In this document: positions 48,089-57,349 of the stretch, in pieces | Numbering within the stretch: the stretch's first letter is position 1 | Layout: every line of letters starts with the position of its first letter | DNA from: Paenibacillus shirakamiensis | GTDB lineage: Bacteria > Bacillota > Bacilli > Paenibacillales > Paenibacillaceae | Length of the DNA: 64,000 nt | Assembly (NCBI RefSeq): GCF_017874255.1 | Contig: NZ_JAGGLD010000005.1 | Span: 1-64,000 of the forward strand | Direction of reading: 5' to 3' | Program-made: the position numbers and the translations under genes | Notes under the pieces: model-generated | What the model was told of the DNA's origin: nothing | The model's input: only the letters and a program-made list of their open reading frames with translations | Database searches by the model: none

Positions 48089-50590
48089 TTACTCCCCGTG
48101 GCAATGTTTGTATTTCTTGCCGCTACCGCACGGACAGTCGTCATTCCGACCAATTTGTTCGCCGCGCTGCACCGGATGCTTCTCGGCCGGTTCTCCGTTT
48201 GTCGAAATCTGGTTCTCTTCGATAACGGTCTGACGTTCCTGATTGCTCTCGATTTGAGCTTTCATAATATACGTAGCGACTTCCTCTTGGATACTCGCTG
48301 TCATTGCATTGAACATTTCGAAGCCTTCGAATTGATATTCACGCAGTGGATCGGTACCGCCATAAGCACGCAAGTGAATCCCTTGACGAAGCTGATCCAT
48401 CGCATCGATATGATCCATCCATTTGCTATCGACTGCACGAAGCACGATAACTTTCTCGAACTCACGAATCATCTCAGATCCGATATGTTCTTCACGTGTA
48501 TCATATTTCTCCTGCACTTTATTAAAGATGAATTCAGTAATTTCTTCTGGCTCTTTGCCCCACAGTTCATCTTTGGTCAGGCTACCTTCGTCCAGCAACT
48601 TATTGTTCACGTATTCTGCCACTTCTTCCAGTTCCCAGTTCTCTGGAATATCATCGCTACAATGCGCTTGAACAACACGGTCGATCACAGGCTTAATCAT
48701 TTCCATAACAATCTGCTTAATGTTCTCAGACTCGAGAATCTCGCGGCGCTGCTTGTAAATAATCTCACGTTGTTGATTCATAACATCGTCGTATTGAAGA
48801 ACCACTTTACGTACGTCAAAGTTGTTCCCTTCAACGCGCTTCTGAGCGGATTCAATGGCACGTGTAATCATTTTGCTCTCAATCGGTGAATCTTCATCAA
48901 AGCCTAGACGATCCATCATAGCAAGTACATTATCTGCACCAAAACGCTTCATAAGCTCATCGCCTAAGGATAGATAGAACTGCGTGGAACCGGGGTCCCC
49001 TTGACGACCCGCACGGCCGCGAAGCTGATTATCGATTCGGCGTGATTCATGACGTTCTGTACCAATGATGTGCAGACCTCCCACATCAGATACTCCATTA
49101 CCTAGCAAAATGTCCGTTCCGCGTCCCGCCATGTTAGTAGCAATCGTTACAGAACCCGGCTCACCTGCGCGAGAAATAATCTCAGCTTCTTCCGCATGGT
49201 ATTTGGCATTCAAGACTTTATGTGTAACACCCTTACGTTTTAACATTTCGTGAAGCAACTCGGAGTTCTCGATAGATACTGTACCTACAAGCACCGGTTG
49301 ATTCGTTGCATGGCGGCTAACGATTTCTTCAACGACAGCTTTGAACTTACCCGCCTCACTTTTGTACACAACATCGGGATTATCCTGACGCTGATTCGGC
49401 CGGTTCGTCGGAACTTGAAGGACTTCAAGACCGTAGATTTTCTTGAATTCTTCTTCTTCTGTCTTCGCCGTACCCGTCATCCCACCTAACTTGCGGTACA
49501 TCCGGAAGTAGTTCTGGAACGTAATCGTTGCAAGCGTCATGCTCTCGTTCTGAACTTCAATGCCTTCTTTAGCTTCAATCGCTTGGTGAAGACCATCCGA
49601 GTAACGACGACCCGCCATAAGGCGGCCTGTGAACTCATCTACAATTACCACTTCATCTTCGGTAACGACATAGTCCACATCTCGGCGCATGATCACATTC
49701 GCTTTCAAAGCTTGAACAATATGATGATTCATGGTTACATGAGCTTGATCATACAAATTTTCAAGTCCAAAGGCTTTCTCCGCTTTGGATACCCCTTTTT
49801 CAGTCAGGGCAACGGATTTGACTTTGATATCCACAGTGTAGTCCTCTTCCGCTTCCAGACGCTTTACAAAGCGATCTGCGGCGTAGTAGAGCTCTGTAGA
49901 TTTCTGAGCTTGGCCTGAGATAATTAGCGGTGTACGAGCTTCGTCTACAAGAATGGAGTCCACTTCATCAATGATACAGAAATAGAGCGGACGCTGAACC
50001 ATCTGCTCCTTATACAGCACCATGTTATCGCGCAAATAGTCAAAACCAAACTCATTGTTCGTTCCGTAAGTAACATCGCAGGCATAAGCTTCTTGTTTCT
50101 CTTCATGCTGCATCCCACTTAGGTTAATGCCTACAGTCATTCCTAGAAAATTATAGATTTGTCCCATTTCAGCACTATCCCGCTGAGCTAGATAGTCATT
50201 CACAGTTACTACATGCACACCTTTACCTGTAAGCGCATTTAAATAAACTGGAAGGGATCCGACCAATGTTTTGCCTTCTCCAGTCTTCATCTCCGCAATT
50301 CTACCTTCATGCAGAGCAATGCCGCCAACTAATTGAACATCATAATGACGTTTGCCAAGTACACGCTTGGAAGTTTCCCGCACCGTTGCAAAAGCTTCAG
50401 GTAGTAGGTCATCCAGACTTTCGCCTTTTTCCAAACGTTCTCTAAATTCTACAGTTTTATGTTGAAGCTGCTCGTCTGAGAGTTCCACAAATTTGGGTTC
50501 CAATGTATTAATCATGTCGACCGTCTTCATAAGACGCTTAACATCACGTTCATTCGTGTCGCCAAATATCTTTTTCACTAGTCCTAGCAT
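48089..50590 (-). CDS. secA: Protein translocase ATPase SecA
   Basis: An 833-residue motor that drives proteins through SecYEG. Walker A GEGKT (104-108), DEVD-type Walker B in [17 protein letters not shown] near 206, helicase-like motifs ([10 protein letters not shown]), and a C-terminal zinc-binding tail with Cys819, Cys821, Cys830 and His831 that binds SecB or the ribosome. Length matches the family (841 in B. subtilis). ATG after AAAGGGG. It lies between hpf and prfB as in B. subtilis. Confidence 0.99.
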   Translation of the reverse strand: MLGLVKKIFGDTNERDVKRLMKTVDMINTLEPKFVELSDEQLQHKTVEFRERLEKGESLDDLLPEAFATVRETSKRVLGKRHYDVQLVGGIALHEGRIAEMKTGEGKTLVGSLPVYLNALTGKGVHVVTVNDYLAQRDSAEMGQIYNFLGMTVGINLSGMQHEEKQEAYACDVTYGTNNEFGFDYLRDNMVLYKEQMVQRPLYFCIIDEVDSILVDEARTPLIISGQAQKSTELYYAADRFVKRLEAEEDYTVDIKVKSVALTEKGVSKAEKAFGLENLYDQAHVTMNHHIVQALKANVIMRRDVDYVVTEDEVVIVDEFTGRLMAGRRYSDGLHQAIEAKEGIEVQNESMTLATITFQNYFRMYRKLGGMTGTAKTEEEEFKKIYGLEVLQVPTNRPNQRQDNPDVVYKSEAGKFKAVVEEIVSRHATNQPVLVGTVSIENSELLHEMLKRKGVTHKVLNAKYHAEEAEIISRAGEPGSVTIATNMAGRGTDILLGNGVSDVGGLHIIGTERHESRRIDNQLRGRAGRQGDPGSTQFYLSLGDELMKRFGADNVLAMMDRLGFDEDSPIESKMITRAIESAQKRVEGNNFDVRKVVLQYDDVMNQQREIIYKQRREILESENIKQIVMEMIKPVIDRVVQAHCSDDIPENWELEEVAEYVNNKLLDEGSLTKDELWGKEPEEITEFIFNKVQEKYDTREEHIGSEMIREFEKVIVLRAVDSKWMDHIDAMDQLRQGIHLRAYGGTDPLREYQFEGFEMFNAMTASIQEEVATYIMKAQIESNQERQTVIEENQISTNGEPAEKHPVQRGEQIGRNDDCPCGSGKKYKHCHGE

Positions 50591-50701
50591 GGTTTTCCCC
50601 TTTCACGCATAAACAGATGATTTGCCTAAATTGTAACAGTTTGTAGTGCAAGCCGCAACAAGCTGTGCCCTGACTGCGAAAGCCATTTTCTCTATATATG
50701 A

Positions 50702-50735
50702 ATAAAGAGCCTTACCCGCAAAGCGGATAAAGCTC
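50702..50735 (-). terminator. Terminator after hpf
   Basis: GAGC/GCTC arms with inner CCGC/GCGG, followed by TTTATT on the minus strand; 34 bases after the hpf stop. Confidence 0.75.
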
Positions 50736-50768
50736 AATCTGTACCGTATAGGTTAGTTCAATTCCAAT

Positions 50769-51338
50769 TTAAGTTTGTTCAATGAGTCCGTATTTCCCGT
50801 CATTTCGCTTGTATACCACGTTAACCTCTCGTGTATCTACATTTGAAAATACAAAGAATTCATGTCCAACCATGTTCATTTGTAGAATGGCTTCCTCTAC
50901 ATCCATCGGTTTAAAAGTAAAACGCTTCGTACGTACTACTTCCAAATCCTCATCGATGAGAGAATCATCATAATTATCGTCCACGAGCACATTGCCTTCT
51001 ACAGCCTCTTCTACGAATAAAGTCTTCAAGCTGCCTTCTTGGCGGAATTTACGGTTTACTTTGGTCTTATGCTTGCGAATCTGACGTTCGAGCTTATCCA
51101 CGACTGCATCAATAGATGCATACATGTCGTCACTCTTATCTTCCGCCCGGAGCATAAATCCTGTAAGTGGAATAGTAACCTCCACGGTGTGCAGTCCTCG
51201 AATCGCGTTCAGCGTTACGAACCCGTCTGAGGTGGGAGGTGCATCAAAGTACTTTTCAAGTCGGCTGAGTTTCTTGTCCACATAATCATGCAAGGCATCA
51301 GTCACGTCAATATGTTGTCCACGAATACTATAATTCAT
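50769..51338 (-). CDS. hpf: Ribosome hibernation-promoting factor, long form
   Basis: 189 residues: an N-terminal S30AE/RaiA-like domain (about 1-105) that blocks the mRNA and tRNA path, a linker, and a C-terminal domain (about 130-189, RTKRFTFKPMDVEEAILQMN, key part KRFTFKPMDVEEA) that dimerises 70S ribosomes to 100S. The start at 51338 (MNYSIRGQ) is fixed by AAAGGAGG; an in-frame upstream ATG adds seven residues without a site. In B. subtilis (yvyD) it is stress-induced and lies between fliT and secA, as here apart from the csp gene. Confidence 0.95.
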   Translation of the reverse strand: MNYSIRGQHIDVTDALHDYVDKKLSRLEKYFDAPPTSDGFVTLNAIRGLHTVEVTIPLTGFMLRAEDKSDDMYASIDAVVDKLERQIRKHKTKVNRKFRQEGSLKTLFVEEAVEGNVLVDDNYDDSLIDEDLEVVRTKRFTFKPMDVEEAILQMNMVGHEFFVFSNVDTREVNVVYKRNDGKYGLIEQT

Positions 51339-51362
51339 TGGGCACTCCTCCTTTGCCACTTT

Positions 51363-51390
51363 AGTATACCATATGTAAGCGCTGAGTTAA
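51363..51390 (-). promoter_or_regulatory. hpf promoter candidate
   Basis: Minus strand TTAACT-N16-TATACT (SigA-like). The same bases also read TTTTAA-N15-TGGTAT, close to the SigB pattern GTTTAA-GGGTAT; SigB is not usual in Paenibacillus, so this is uncertain. About 18 bases before the hpf ribosome site. Confidence 0.45.
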
Positions 51391-51662
51391 AATGTCTTGG
51401 TCGTGTAAAGGCGATTTATAAGGGAAAATGTGAATTTTTTGGGAAGTGTGTTTGGAGCAAAATTAACTGGTTAAATCATAGAGTTATACACTTATCATAT
51501 AACTTGAAAACAAATTACTAAGAGATCAACTTAAGAGATCGAAAAGTAATCAAAAACAAGATAACAGATTGATAATAGATTGAATAGATTGAATAAATTG
51601 ATAAGAAATTAATAACAGACCAATATTGATCAGAATAAACAAGAGACAGTTCAAACCTAATC

Positions 51663-51690
51663 AAAAAAGACCCTGGAATATTCCAGAGTC
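51663..51690 (-). terminator. Terminator after the cold-shock gene
   Basis: GACTCTGGAAT and ATTCCAGGGTC form an 11-bp near-perfect stem on the minus strand, followed by TTTTTT. Confidence 0.9.
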
Positions 51691-51757
51691 TGTTGCTAGC
51701 GAATTCCATGGTTAACCATCGTTACCGAATTATATGGGTCGGCAAGAGCCGGGATGA

Positions 51758-51955
51758 TTATAGCTTGGTTACGTTAGCGGCTTGTGGTCCGCGTGCACCT
51801 TCTACGATATCGAATTCTACGCCTTGACCTTCTTCAAGCGTCTTAAATCCTTCAGTCTGAATTGCGGAGAAATGAACGAAAACATCTCCTCCATCTTCAG
51901 TCTCGATGAAACCATAACCCTTCTCAGCATTGAACCATTTAACTTTACCTTGCAT
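51758..51955 (-). CDS. Cold-shock protein (Csp family)
   Basis: A 65-residue OB-fold RNA chaperone. RNP1 KGYGFIE (12-18) and RNP2 VFVHF (25-29) are intact, with the aromatic residues that stack on single-stranded nucleic acid. It binds cold-stiffened mRNA. Own promoter (TTGACA-N18-TATATT) and terminator make it a single-gene unit set between the flagellar operon end (fliT) and hpf, where B. subtilis has none. ATG after GAAGGGAATG. Confidence 0.96.
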   Translation of the reverse strand: MQGKVKWFNAEKGYGFIETEDGGDVFVHFSAIQTEGFKTLEEGQGVEFDIVEGARGPQAANVTKL

Positions 51956-52010
51956 GCCCTAACATTCCCTTCTTCGTCAAATAAAAGTGTGAGTGTACCT
52001 CACATTTCCG

Positions 52011-52040
52011 AATATACCATCCATAATTGAAGGGTGTCAA
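52011..52040 (-). promoter_or_regulatory. Promoter of the cold-shock gene (SigA type)
   Basis: Minus strand TTGACA-N18-TATATT, 50-60 bases upstream of the start codon, leaving a short leader that contains CTCACACTTTT-type sequence but no clear cold-box. Confidence 0.7.
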
Positions 52041-52111
52041 TCGGAGAAAATGTAATATTTTGTTGCTTCATTTGTCTGATTTTGACATAATTCCCCCAGC
52101 TGTAATTCGAC

Positions 52112-52137
52112 AAAAAAAGAGCCTCAGTGAGAGGCTC
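52112..52137 (-). terminator. Terminator of the flaG-fliD-fliS-fliT unit
   Basis: GAGCCTC and GAGGCTC, a perfect 7-bp stem, followed by TTTTTTT on the minus strand; about 125 bases after the fliT stop. Confidence 0.85.
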
Positions 52138-52262
52138 CTTCTGGAGGTTTGAATTTCATATTTCGCTTTAAACTAACCCTAAACTAACTTCGAAAAAACT
52201 GGATGCTCCTTATGCTGACTGGTTTTACTTTATAAAAATATAGTTATTTTACAAAAACTATT

Positions 52263-52598
52263 TTATTCTCTGCGATCCATGAGCATGCTATCGGGGGAAT
52301 ACGCAGCCTCATATGCATTACGTTGTGTTTTGGCTTGTCCACGGTTTTGAAGCCAATTTGAAGCTTCGTCCTTCAGCGTAGACATCCGATTAAGGATAAG
52401 AGAATCTTGCTCCACGATCTGATTCAAGCGTTCTACTTGGTCTGGAGTATATGGAGCCTCCTGTTTTAAGAAAGTGATTTCGCCTATAATCTGCTGACGT
52501 CTTTCCAAAAAAGCTTCTAAATCTTCTGATGATATATGTTGAAGGTGGCTAACTAGGGTTTCCGTTAACTCTTCCAACTTCGAGATTGCATTATCCAT
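52263..52598 (-). CDS. fliT: FliT-like flagellar protein
   Basis: 111 residues, all helical, charged, no motif I can name with certainty. Position immediately after fliS, length (B. subtilis FliT is 113) and helical pattern point to FliT, the chaperone of the FliD cap. The ATG at 52598 overlaps the fliS stop by eight bases (ATGGATAA), suggesting translational coupling; the longer frame to 52631 has no ribosome site. Confidence 0.65.
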   Translation of the reverse strand: MDNAISKLEELTETLVSHLQHISSEDLEAFLERRQQIIGEITFLKQEAPYTPDQVERLNQIVEQDSLILNRMSTLKDEASNWLQNRGQAKTQRNAYEAAYSPDSMLMDRRE

Positions 52599-52995
52599 GC
52601 AACGTCTCTGAATTCTGACCTTGTCTAGCAACGATAAGTTTCGCTGCCTGGGCGAAAGTCTCCCTGAGGTCTGCTAGATATCCAAGCGCCTCGGTTGCAG
52701 GTTCTGTAGTTTTCTTGATGTTCGCTTCGACTAGCAGATGATTAATGTAATCGTACATGGAGGCGAGACCCTCAGATACATCATAGGATCTATCCAAAGA
52801 GGCGATTAACTCACCCACAATACTCTGAGCTTTTCCCAAATTGAGATTGGCTTTCCCAATATCTTTGCTTTGCAAGCCCTCAATCCCTAAGCGAATGAAC
52901 CGGATCGCACCATCATAAAGCTTGAGCAACAATTGCCCGGGTGTTGACGTTTGAACGGATGACTGACGGTATTTTTCGTAAGGAGATGTAATCAA
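52591..52995 (-). CDS. fliS: Flagellin chaperone FliS
   Basis: A 134-residue four-helix protein that binds the C-terminus of flagellin and blocks early polymerisation; in B. subtilis it also helps secretion with FliW in the background. The PYEKYRQSSVQTSTPGQLLLKLYDGAIRF region (key part TPGQLLLKLYDGA) is the family signature. TTG start with AAGGATGAAGG upstream. Between fliD and fliT. Confidence 0.93.
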   Translation of the reverse strand: MITSPYEKYRQSSVQTSTPGQLLLKLYDGAIRFIRLGIEGLQSKDIGKANLNLGKAQSIVGELIASLDRSYDVSEGLASMYDYINHLLVEANIKKTTEPATEALGYLADLRETFAQAAKLIVARQGQNSETLHG

Positions 52996-53025
52996 GTGCC
53001 TTCATCCTTTGCTTTTTAAAATCTG

Positions 53026-54591
53026 TTACGACGTACTTCCGAAGAGACTGGACGACTGAGATTGCAACTTGTTCATAGCAGTTTCCATAGCTGAGAATTG
53101 TTTGTAATAGCGCGTCTCAGCATCGTTAAGACGAGTAGTCATTGCAGCGATACGAGATGTATAGTCTTTTAAGGCTTTACCCATAACACTTTCACTTTTG
53201 AATGCACTGCTAAGATCCCCACTGAACTTATTCGTACCTGCCCGGTCTGAGAACTTCTTCATGGTTTCTGTCATTGCAGTGTTTAACTTGTTGAATATAC
53301 CGCTACCTTGAAATACCTCTGTTGCCTGTTGAGGATTACTTTGTAGGGCTAATTTCAGCTTATCTTCATCAATATAAAGCTTTCCGCCCTCGTAATATTG
53401 CCCAGTAGTAATTCCCATTGAACTCAAGGGTCCTAGACTCTCATTGATAATTGAACGCATTGATGAAATAGTTCCTTTAAGTATATCATCGTTCTTAAGT
53501 AACCCGCTTTTAGCTTTAGCTTCCCAAGATGTAATTTCACTTTCCTTCATACTGGATCTCTGTTCATCCGTCAATGGAGAGAAATCACGATATTTCTCTT
53601 CATCCACCTTGGTATTCATAGTTTTCAGCAAGTCATTATAGTTTTGAACGAATGCTTTAATTGTATCTACTGCTTTGGTTGGATCGACTGTGGTAGCAAT
53701 GGAGGTCGGACTACCCTTTGATTCCTTTAACAAGGTAATGGTTATACCGTTCACCGCCACTGTATTGTTCTTGGAATTGAACGTTACCGGGGTTGATGAT
53801 GTACCATCTGAATTTAGCGTACTCACTTCAACTACTGAACCTTTAGCTGAGTTATTTTTACCTGATAGATTAGGATCGACATTCAAAAGTTGTAACATGG
53901 TAACATTCTTGGTTGGTGTACCTGTATAACTTTCAGATATGGCTATGTCAGTACTTCCAAAATCTTTGGCAGTGAAGGAAAATTCTCCACTAATCTCATT
54001 AAAGGAGGCAATTACCCCTGCTTGTGAGCTATTGATCTTACTAATTACAGTAGTAATAGAATCTGTACTGGCGAATTTCAAATCCGTTTTATTAATAGTT
54101 AACTGGAATTCTTCTGGCATATCAACGGCTGGTGGGGGAGTAGATACCTTATAAGCGCTTAATCCCGCTAAAGTAGTCGATAGGGAGGCGGTTTTTACTG
54201 GCGTAACTACCGCACCATTAGCATCTTTAACTTCAGCTGCTTCCATCTTGCCCTGTGGCTGTATATTAGCCTTGGTTGCCAATTGGGTTACGTTAACTGT
54301 CATCGACGCACCCGTTGCTCCTGCTGTTGCATCAGCCTTTATGGCATCGGTATTTCCTGTTAACACAGCTTGCCGAGTAGACATTGAAATAGACTTACCG
54401 AATGTATCTGTTAGCTTGTTCTGTTTGAAATCAAATATCTTACTGTTCAGCTCACGGTAGCTGTCACGTTGCCAGGAAAGGTATGTTTTCTGTTGATTAA
54501 GCTTGTCCAGAGGAATTCGCTTAGCTGTCATTAACTGCTTGACCATGCTGTCTACATCCATACCTGAAAATCCGTTAACTCGTAGTGTCAT
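53026..54591 (-). CDS. fliD: Flagellar filament cap protein FliD (HAP2)
   Basis: 521 residues. N-terminal FliD_N (about 1-110, FSGMDVDSMVKQLM) and C-terminal FliD_C (about 270-510) coiled ends flank a variable middle. It forms the cap under which flagellin subunits fold. Ends with LQSQSSSLFGSTS. It is 16 bases after flaG, 30 before fliS, in one unit under a SigD promoter. Confidence 0.95.
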   Translation of the reverse strand: MTLRVNGFSGMDVDSMVKQLMTAKRIPLDKLNQQKTYLSWQRDSYRELNSKIFDFKQNKLTDTFGKSISMSTRQAVLTGNTDAIKADATAGATGASMTVNVTQLATKANIQPQGKMEAAEVKDANGAVVTPVKTASLSTTLAGLSAYKVSTPPPAVDMPEEFQLTINKTDLKFASTDSITTVISKINSSQAGVIASFNEISGEFSFTAKDFGSTDIAISESYTGTPTKNVTMLQLLNVDPNLSGKNNSAKGSVVEVSTLNSDGTSSTPVTFNSKNNTVAVNGITITLLKESKGSPTSIATTVDPTKAVDTIKAFVQNYNDLLKTMNTKVDEEKYRDFSPLTDEQRSSMKESEITSWEAKAKSGLLKNDDILKGTISSMRSIINESLGPLSSMGITTGQYYEGGKLYIDEDKLKLALQSNPQQATEVFQGSGIFNKLNTAMTETMKKFSDRAGTNKFSGDLSSAFKSESVMGKALKDYTSRIAAMTTRLNDAETRYYKQFSAMETAMNKLQSQSSSLFGSTS

Positions 54592-54607
54592 ATCACTTGA
54601 TTCCTCC

Positions 54608-54991
54608 TTACACCTTCTCGTCTATCATAATTCCGGCCAATTCCATCATTTTAGCTACTAGATCAAGCGTCTTCTCTGGGGGAACTTCGCGAATTACTTC
54701 TCCGGTGTCTTTATTAAGTACTTTGACCATAATTTGATGGGTTTTCTCATGAATGCTGATATCCAGCGTAGTCTGAGGTCCTTGTAATGATTTTACTGCG
54801 CGGTCAATGGTCCGGATTAGCTGTTCCTCACTAACTGGAATAGATACCCCTTGCTGTTCCTTTAAAGTTAAATCCTTAACATTACGTATGGATGATGCAC
54901 TGTATGCTGAAGCTGCTGACTCAACGGGAACCGCTAATTCTGGCTTACTCTGAGATGCCGTACTCGCTGTTAGAGAGAATTGTACATTCAT
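54608..54991 (-). CDS. flaG: FlaG-family flagellar protein
   Basis: 127 residues: a variable N-terminus, then the conserved FlaG domain (about 60-127, TLDISIHEKTHQIMVKVLNKDTGEVIREVPPEK, key part DTGEVIREVPPEK). It helps set filament length or cap behaviour. B. subtilis YvyC is the equivalent. First gene after a SigD promoter; it leads flaG-fliD-fliS-fliT. Confidence 0.88.
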   Translation of the reverse strand: MNVQFSLTASTASQSKPELAVPVESAASAYSASSIRNVKDLTLKEQQGVSIPVSEEQLIRTIDRAVKSLQGPQTTLDISIHEKTHQIMVKVLNKDTGEVIREVPPEKTLDLVAKMMELAGIMIDEKV

Positions 54992-55026
54992 CCTAATAAC
55001 CTCCGACGGAAATGATATATTCTATA

Positions 55027-55054
55027 TTATCGGTCTATGGGCTGTCCAAATTTA
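55027..55054 (-). promoter_or_regulatory. SigD promoter for flaG-fliD-fliS-fliT
   Basis: Minus strand TAAA-N16-ACCGATAA. The -10 differs from GCCGATAA at one base. About 45 bases upstream of the flaG start. Confidence 0.7.
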
Positions 55055-55283
55055 GGGAAAGCAACAATATCATTTAATAAATAATTATGAGTATCCTTAG
55101 ATTTTTTGTAGTTCATGAATTAGAAAGATTAATATACCGAGGTAGGCAATCCATTTCAATAGGGCTTTATAACTAGCAATAAATGCACATTCCAATTGCT
55201 GATATGAGTCTTCTTTAATTTAGAGAAAATTTGTTGAAGCTCGAATCAAATATTAACTAATAAGTATTAACTAATATGAAAAC

Positions 55284-55315
55284 AAAAAAGAGATCCTAGA
55301 ATATCTAGGATCTCT
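55284..55315 (-). terminator. Terminator after hag
   Basis: GAGATCCTAGA pairs with TCTAGGATCTC (55290-55300, 55304-55314), a perfect 11-bp stem, then TTTTTT on the minus strand. Confidence 0.92.
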
Positions 55316-55331
55316 TGGTAACACCTTAAAA

Positions 55332-56963
55332 TTAACGAAGCAATTGAAGAACGCCTTGTGGCTGTTGGTTCGCTTGAGCCAACATAGCTTGTGCAGCTTG
55401 TGCAAGGATGTTGTTCTTAGTTTGCTCCATCATTTCCTTAGCCATATCCACGTCACGTACACGGGATTCAGCAGCAGTCAAGTTCTCGGAAGATGTGTTC
55501 AAGTTGTTGATGGTGTGTTCCAAACGGTTTTGAACCGCACCAAGTTTAGCACGTTCGCTGGAAACTGAGCTGATTGCTTTGTCCAAAGAAGTGATAGCAC
55601 CTGAAGCGCCCGCAGTTGTAGAAATATCTACTCCAGCAATACCTAGAGCAGCAGAACGCATGTCATTCACTCCGAAAGTAATGCTTTGGCCTTTGTTAGC
55701 ACCGATTTGGAACGTAACTCCACCATTACCAGACGCATCAGTTTGCGCTTGGGACAACCCAAGGTCTTTAACAGTTGATTTACCTGCAAGATCTTCTAAA
55801 TTAATTGGACCGCTCTCACTTACGATTTCAAAACGTCCATCAGACTGAGCATTTACTTTAACATTTTTGATATAACCGAAATCTCCATCTTTACTTGCTC
55901 CTGCTGCTACATTAGCAGCTGCAATAGCTGTGTTAATGTCCGTTTGTAATTGTGTTGCAGCATCTTTCATTGATTTCGTGTTATCAATATCACCTGTCAA
56001 TACTGCTTGAAGTTTAGTATCTCCAATTTGGAAGTTGAATTTACTACCAGTTGCTACTGTAGTTCCATTGTAAGTGCTTGTTCCCAAATTCGTCGCAGCT
56101 GCACCCGCTGCACCTAAGAATTTACCTGCAATTGATGCAGTCGCACTTGCAGTTTTAATTTCGGAAGTAGTTCCTTTAGAACCACTTTCAAGTACTAGCT
56201 TATCGGCATCCACATAACCAGAAATATGCGCAACATTTGCACCTGATTTATCAATAGCATCATTAATTTTGCTAACAATTAATTCAGCCGCTGCTTTCAT
56301 TCCCGTTGCAGTTGCACCTGTTCCTGTTCCTGCTGTAATTACATTTTGCTCGTCAGTTGACAGGTTTTGCCAATCAACTTTAATTTCAGTACCATCAATT
56401 TTAATTTTTTCACTTACAAAGTCATTTGTCCCAACCAATGCTGCTGATTTCATCGTAGCTGTTGCAGTTGCTACAGCAGCTGTTTGTTTGCCTACTGCTG
56501 TACCTGTAGTGGAATCAAGACCTACAGAAGCACCAGCAGTTTTCAAAGCACCGTTCAACAATTTTTTGGTATTGAACTCTGTAGTGTTACCGATGCGGTC
56601 GATTTCTTCTTTCAACTGACCTACTTCACTTTGTAGCGCTTTACGATCTTCTTCTGTGTTAGTGCCGTTAGAAGATTGAACGGAAAGTTCACGAACGCGT
56701 TGCAGAATGCTATGAGTTTCATTCAAAGCACCTTCAGCTGTTTGGATCAAAGAGATACCATCTTGTGCATTCTTGGAAGCCATATCCAAACCGCGGATTT
56801 GACCGCGCATTTTTTCGGAGATTGCTAGGCCCGCTGCGTCATCACCAGCACGGTTGATGCGAAGACCTGAAGATAGTTTCTCGATGTTCTTACTTGTTGC
56901 AGCAGAGTTAGAAGACAACTGACGGTGTGTGTTAAGTGCAGTAATATTGTGGTTGATAATCAT
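55332..56963 (-). CDS. hag: Flagellin
   Basis: 543 residues, the filament subunit. Conserved D0/D1 ends at 1-140 ([31 protein letters not shown]) and about 455-543 ([17 protein letters not shown] and the [11 protein letters not shown] end) flank a long, Ala/Thr/Gly-rich variable middle (about 145-450), much longer than in B. subtilis Hag (304 residues total), so the surface domain is well developed. Exported without a signal peptide. ATG after GGGAGGA. Expression is likely set by SigD and by CsrA binding to the leader; the gene lies just after csrA. Confidence 0.97.
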   Translation of the reverse strand: MIINHNITALNTHRQLSSNSAATSKNIEKLSSGLRINRAGDDAAGLAISEKMRGQIRGLDMASKNAQDGISLIQTAEGALNETHSILQRVRELSVQSSNGTNTEEDRKALQSEVGQLKEEIDRIGNTTEFNTKKLLNGALKTAGASVGLDSTTGTAVGKQTAAVATATATMKSAALVGTNDFVSEKIKIDGTEIKVDWQNLSTDEQNVITAGTGTGATATGMKAAAELIVSKINDAIDKSGANVAHISGYVDADKLVLESGSKGTTSEIKTASATASIAGKFLGAAGAAATNLGTSTYNGTTVATGSKFNFQIGDTKLQAVLTGDIDNTKSMKDAATQLQTDINTAIAAANVAAGASKDGDFGYIKNVKVNAQSDGRFEIVSESGPINLEDLAGKSTVKDLGLSQAQTDASGNGGVTFQIGANKGQSITFGVNDMRSAALGIAGVDISTTAGASGAITSLDKAISSVSSERAKLGAVQNRLEHTINNLNTSSENLTAAESRVRDVDMAKEMMEQTKNNILAQAAQAMLAQANQQPQGVLQLLR

Positions 56964-56971
56964 TGTGTATT

Positions 56972-57008
56972 TCCTCCCTGAAATTAAGTTAGTTCCACAT
57001 CCATGTGG
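56972..57008 (-). promoter_or_regulatory. CsrA-type double binding site in the hag leader
   Basis: Minus strand: hairpin CCACA-TGGA-TGTGG (57008-56995) presents GGA in its loop within ACATGGATGT, one base off the CsrA consensus ACARGGATGT. A second GGA lies in the ribosome site GGGAGGA (56978-56972), 24 bases on. This is the two-site layout that blocks hag translation in B. subtilis. Confidence 0.65.
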
Positions 57009-57011
57009 TAA

Positions 57012-57052
57012 ATGCTGACCCGTTAAGGTCGGCCGCCCTGCCGACTCAGCAT
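57012..57052 (-). other. Nested hairpin in the hag leader
   Basis: Outer ATGCTGA/TCAGCAT arms (57012-57018, 57046-57052) and inner GTCGGC/GCCGAC arms (57028-57033, 57040-57045) with loop AGGGCG on the minus strand. No U run, so not a terminator; it may stabilise the 5' end of the abundant hag mRNA. Confidence 0.6.
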
Positions 57053-57061
57053 CTAATATTT

Positions 57062-57089
57062 ATATCGACACGTGTACCCGAACACTTTA
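57062..57089 (-). promoter_or_regulatory. SigD promoter for hag
   Basis: Minus strand TAAA-N16-GTCGATAT, within the expected flagellin promoter pattern (TAAA, N14-16, GCCGATAW). It gives a leader of about 95 bases. Confidence 0.7.
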
Positions 57090-57113
57090 GAGCTGAATAG
57101 TATTTTTTAATTT

Positions 57114-57347
57114 TTATTTTTGATTTCGGAGTCTTTGCATGAATGCTTCTAGCGTGGAAGGAGTAGGTGCGGCAGATTCTCGATTGCTCTCTTGAATAGA
57201 CAAATAAACCTCTTTACGAAAAATATCGATATGTGCCGGTGCGGTGATGCCTACTTTTATCGTATCTCCCTCTACACTAAGTATGGACACTTCAATTTGG
57301 TCCTGGATAATGATCGATTCACCCTTTTTGCGGGACAATACGAGCAT
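57114..57347 (-). CDS. csrA: Carbon storage regulator CsrA
   Basis: 77 residues. Typical start [14 protein letters not shown] and [17 protein letters not shown] core, the RNA-binding beta-strands and the Arg/Glu residues that contact GGA motifs. In this group its main target is the hag mRNA, and FliW sequesters it. ATG two bases after the fliW stop, so coupled. Its tail (after about 55) is Ser/Pro-rich, longer than E. coli's 61. Confidence 0.97.
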   Translation of the reverse strand: MLVLSRKKGESIIIQDQIEVSILSVEGDTIKVGITAPAHIDIFRKEVYLSIQESNRESAAPTPSTLEAFMQRLRNQK

Positions 57348-57349
57348 AA

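Larger units (their letters stand above)
51339..51757. other. AT-rich gap with short repeats between hpf and csp
   Basis: About 420 bases with no convincing gene. It holds the hpf promoter (51363-51390), a run of near-identical 9-base units based on GATTGAATA (about 51567-51605), and the csp terminator (51663-51690). An ORF across 51518-51709 overlaps the terminator and the repeats and has no ribosome site, so it is not annotated. Confidence 0.6.
54992..55331. other. Gap between flaG and hag with promoter and terminator
   Basis: About 340 bases without a gene. It carries the flaG SigD promoter (55027-55054) and the hag terminator (55284-55315). Between them (55060-55280) I see only AT-rich sequence. 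Confidence 0.6.

Noticed and set aside
48059-48889. 276-codon plus-strand ORF antisense to secA
   Set aside because: It is the complement of the secA 3' end; composition (Phe/Leu/His/Asn-rich) and lack of a site mark it as a shadow.
51363-51390. SigB promoter for hpf
   Set aside because: The match is 5/6 at both elements, but the same bases fit a SigA promoter and SigB is not expected in this lineage.
51518-51709. 63-codon minus-strand ORF between hpf and csp
   Set aside because: It covers the csp terminator and the tandem repeats, and has no ribosome site.
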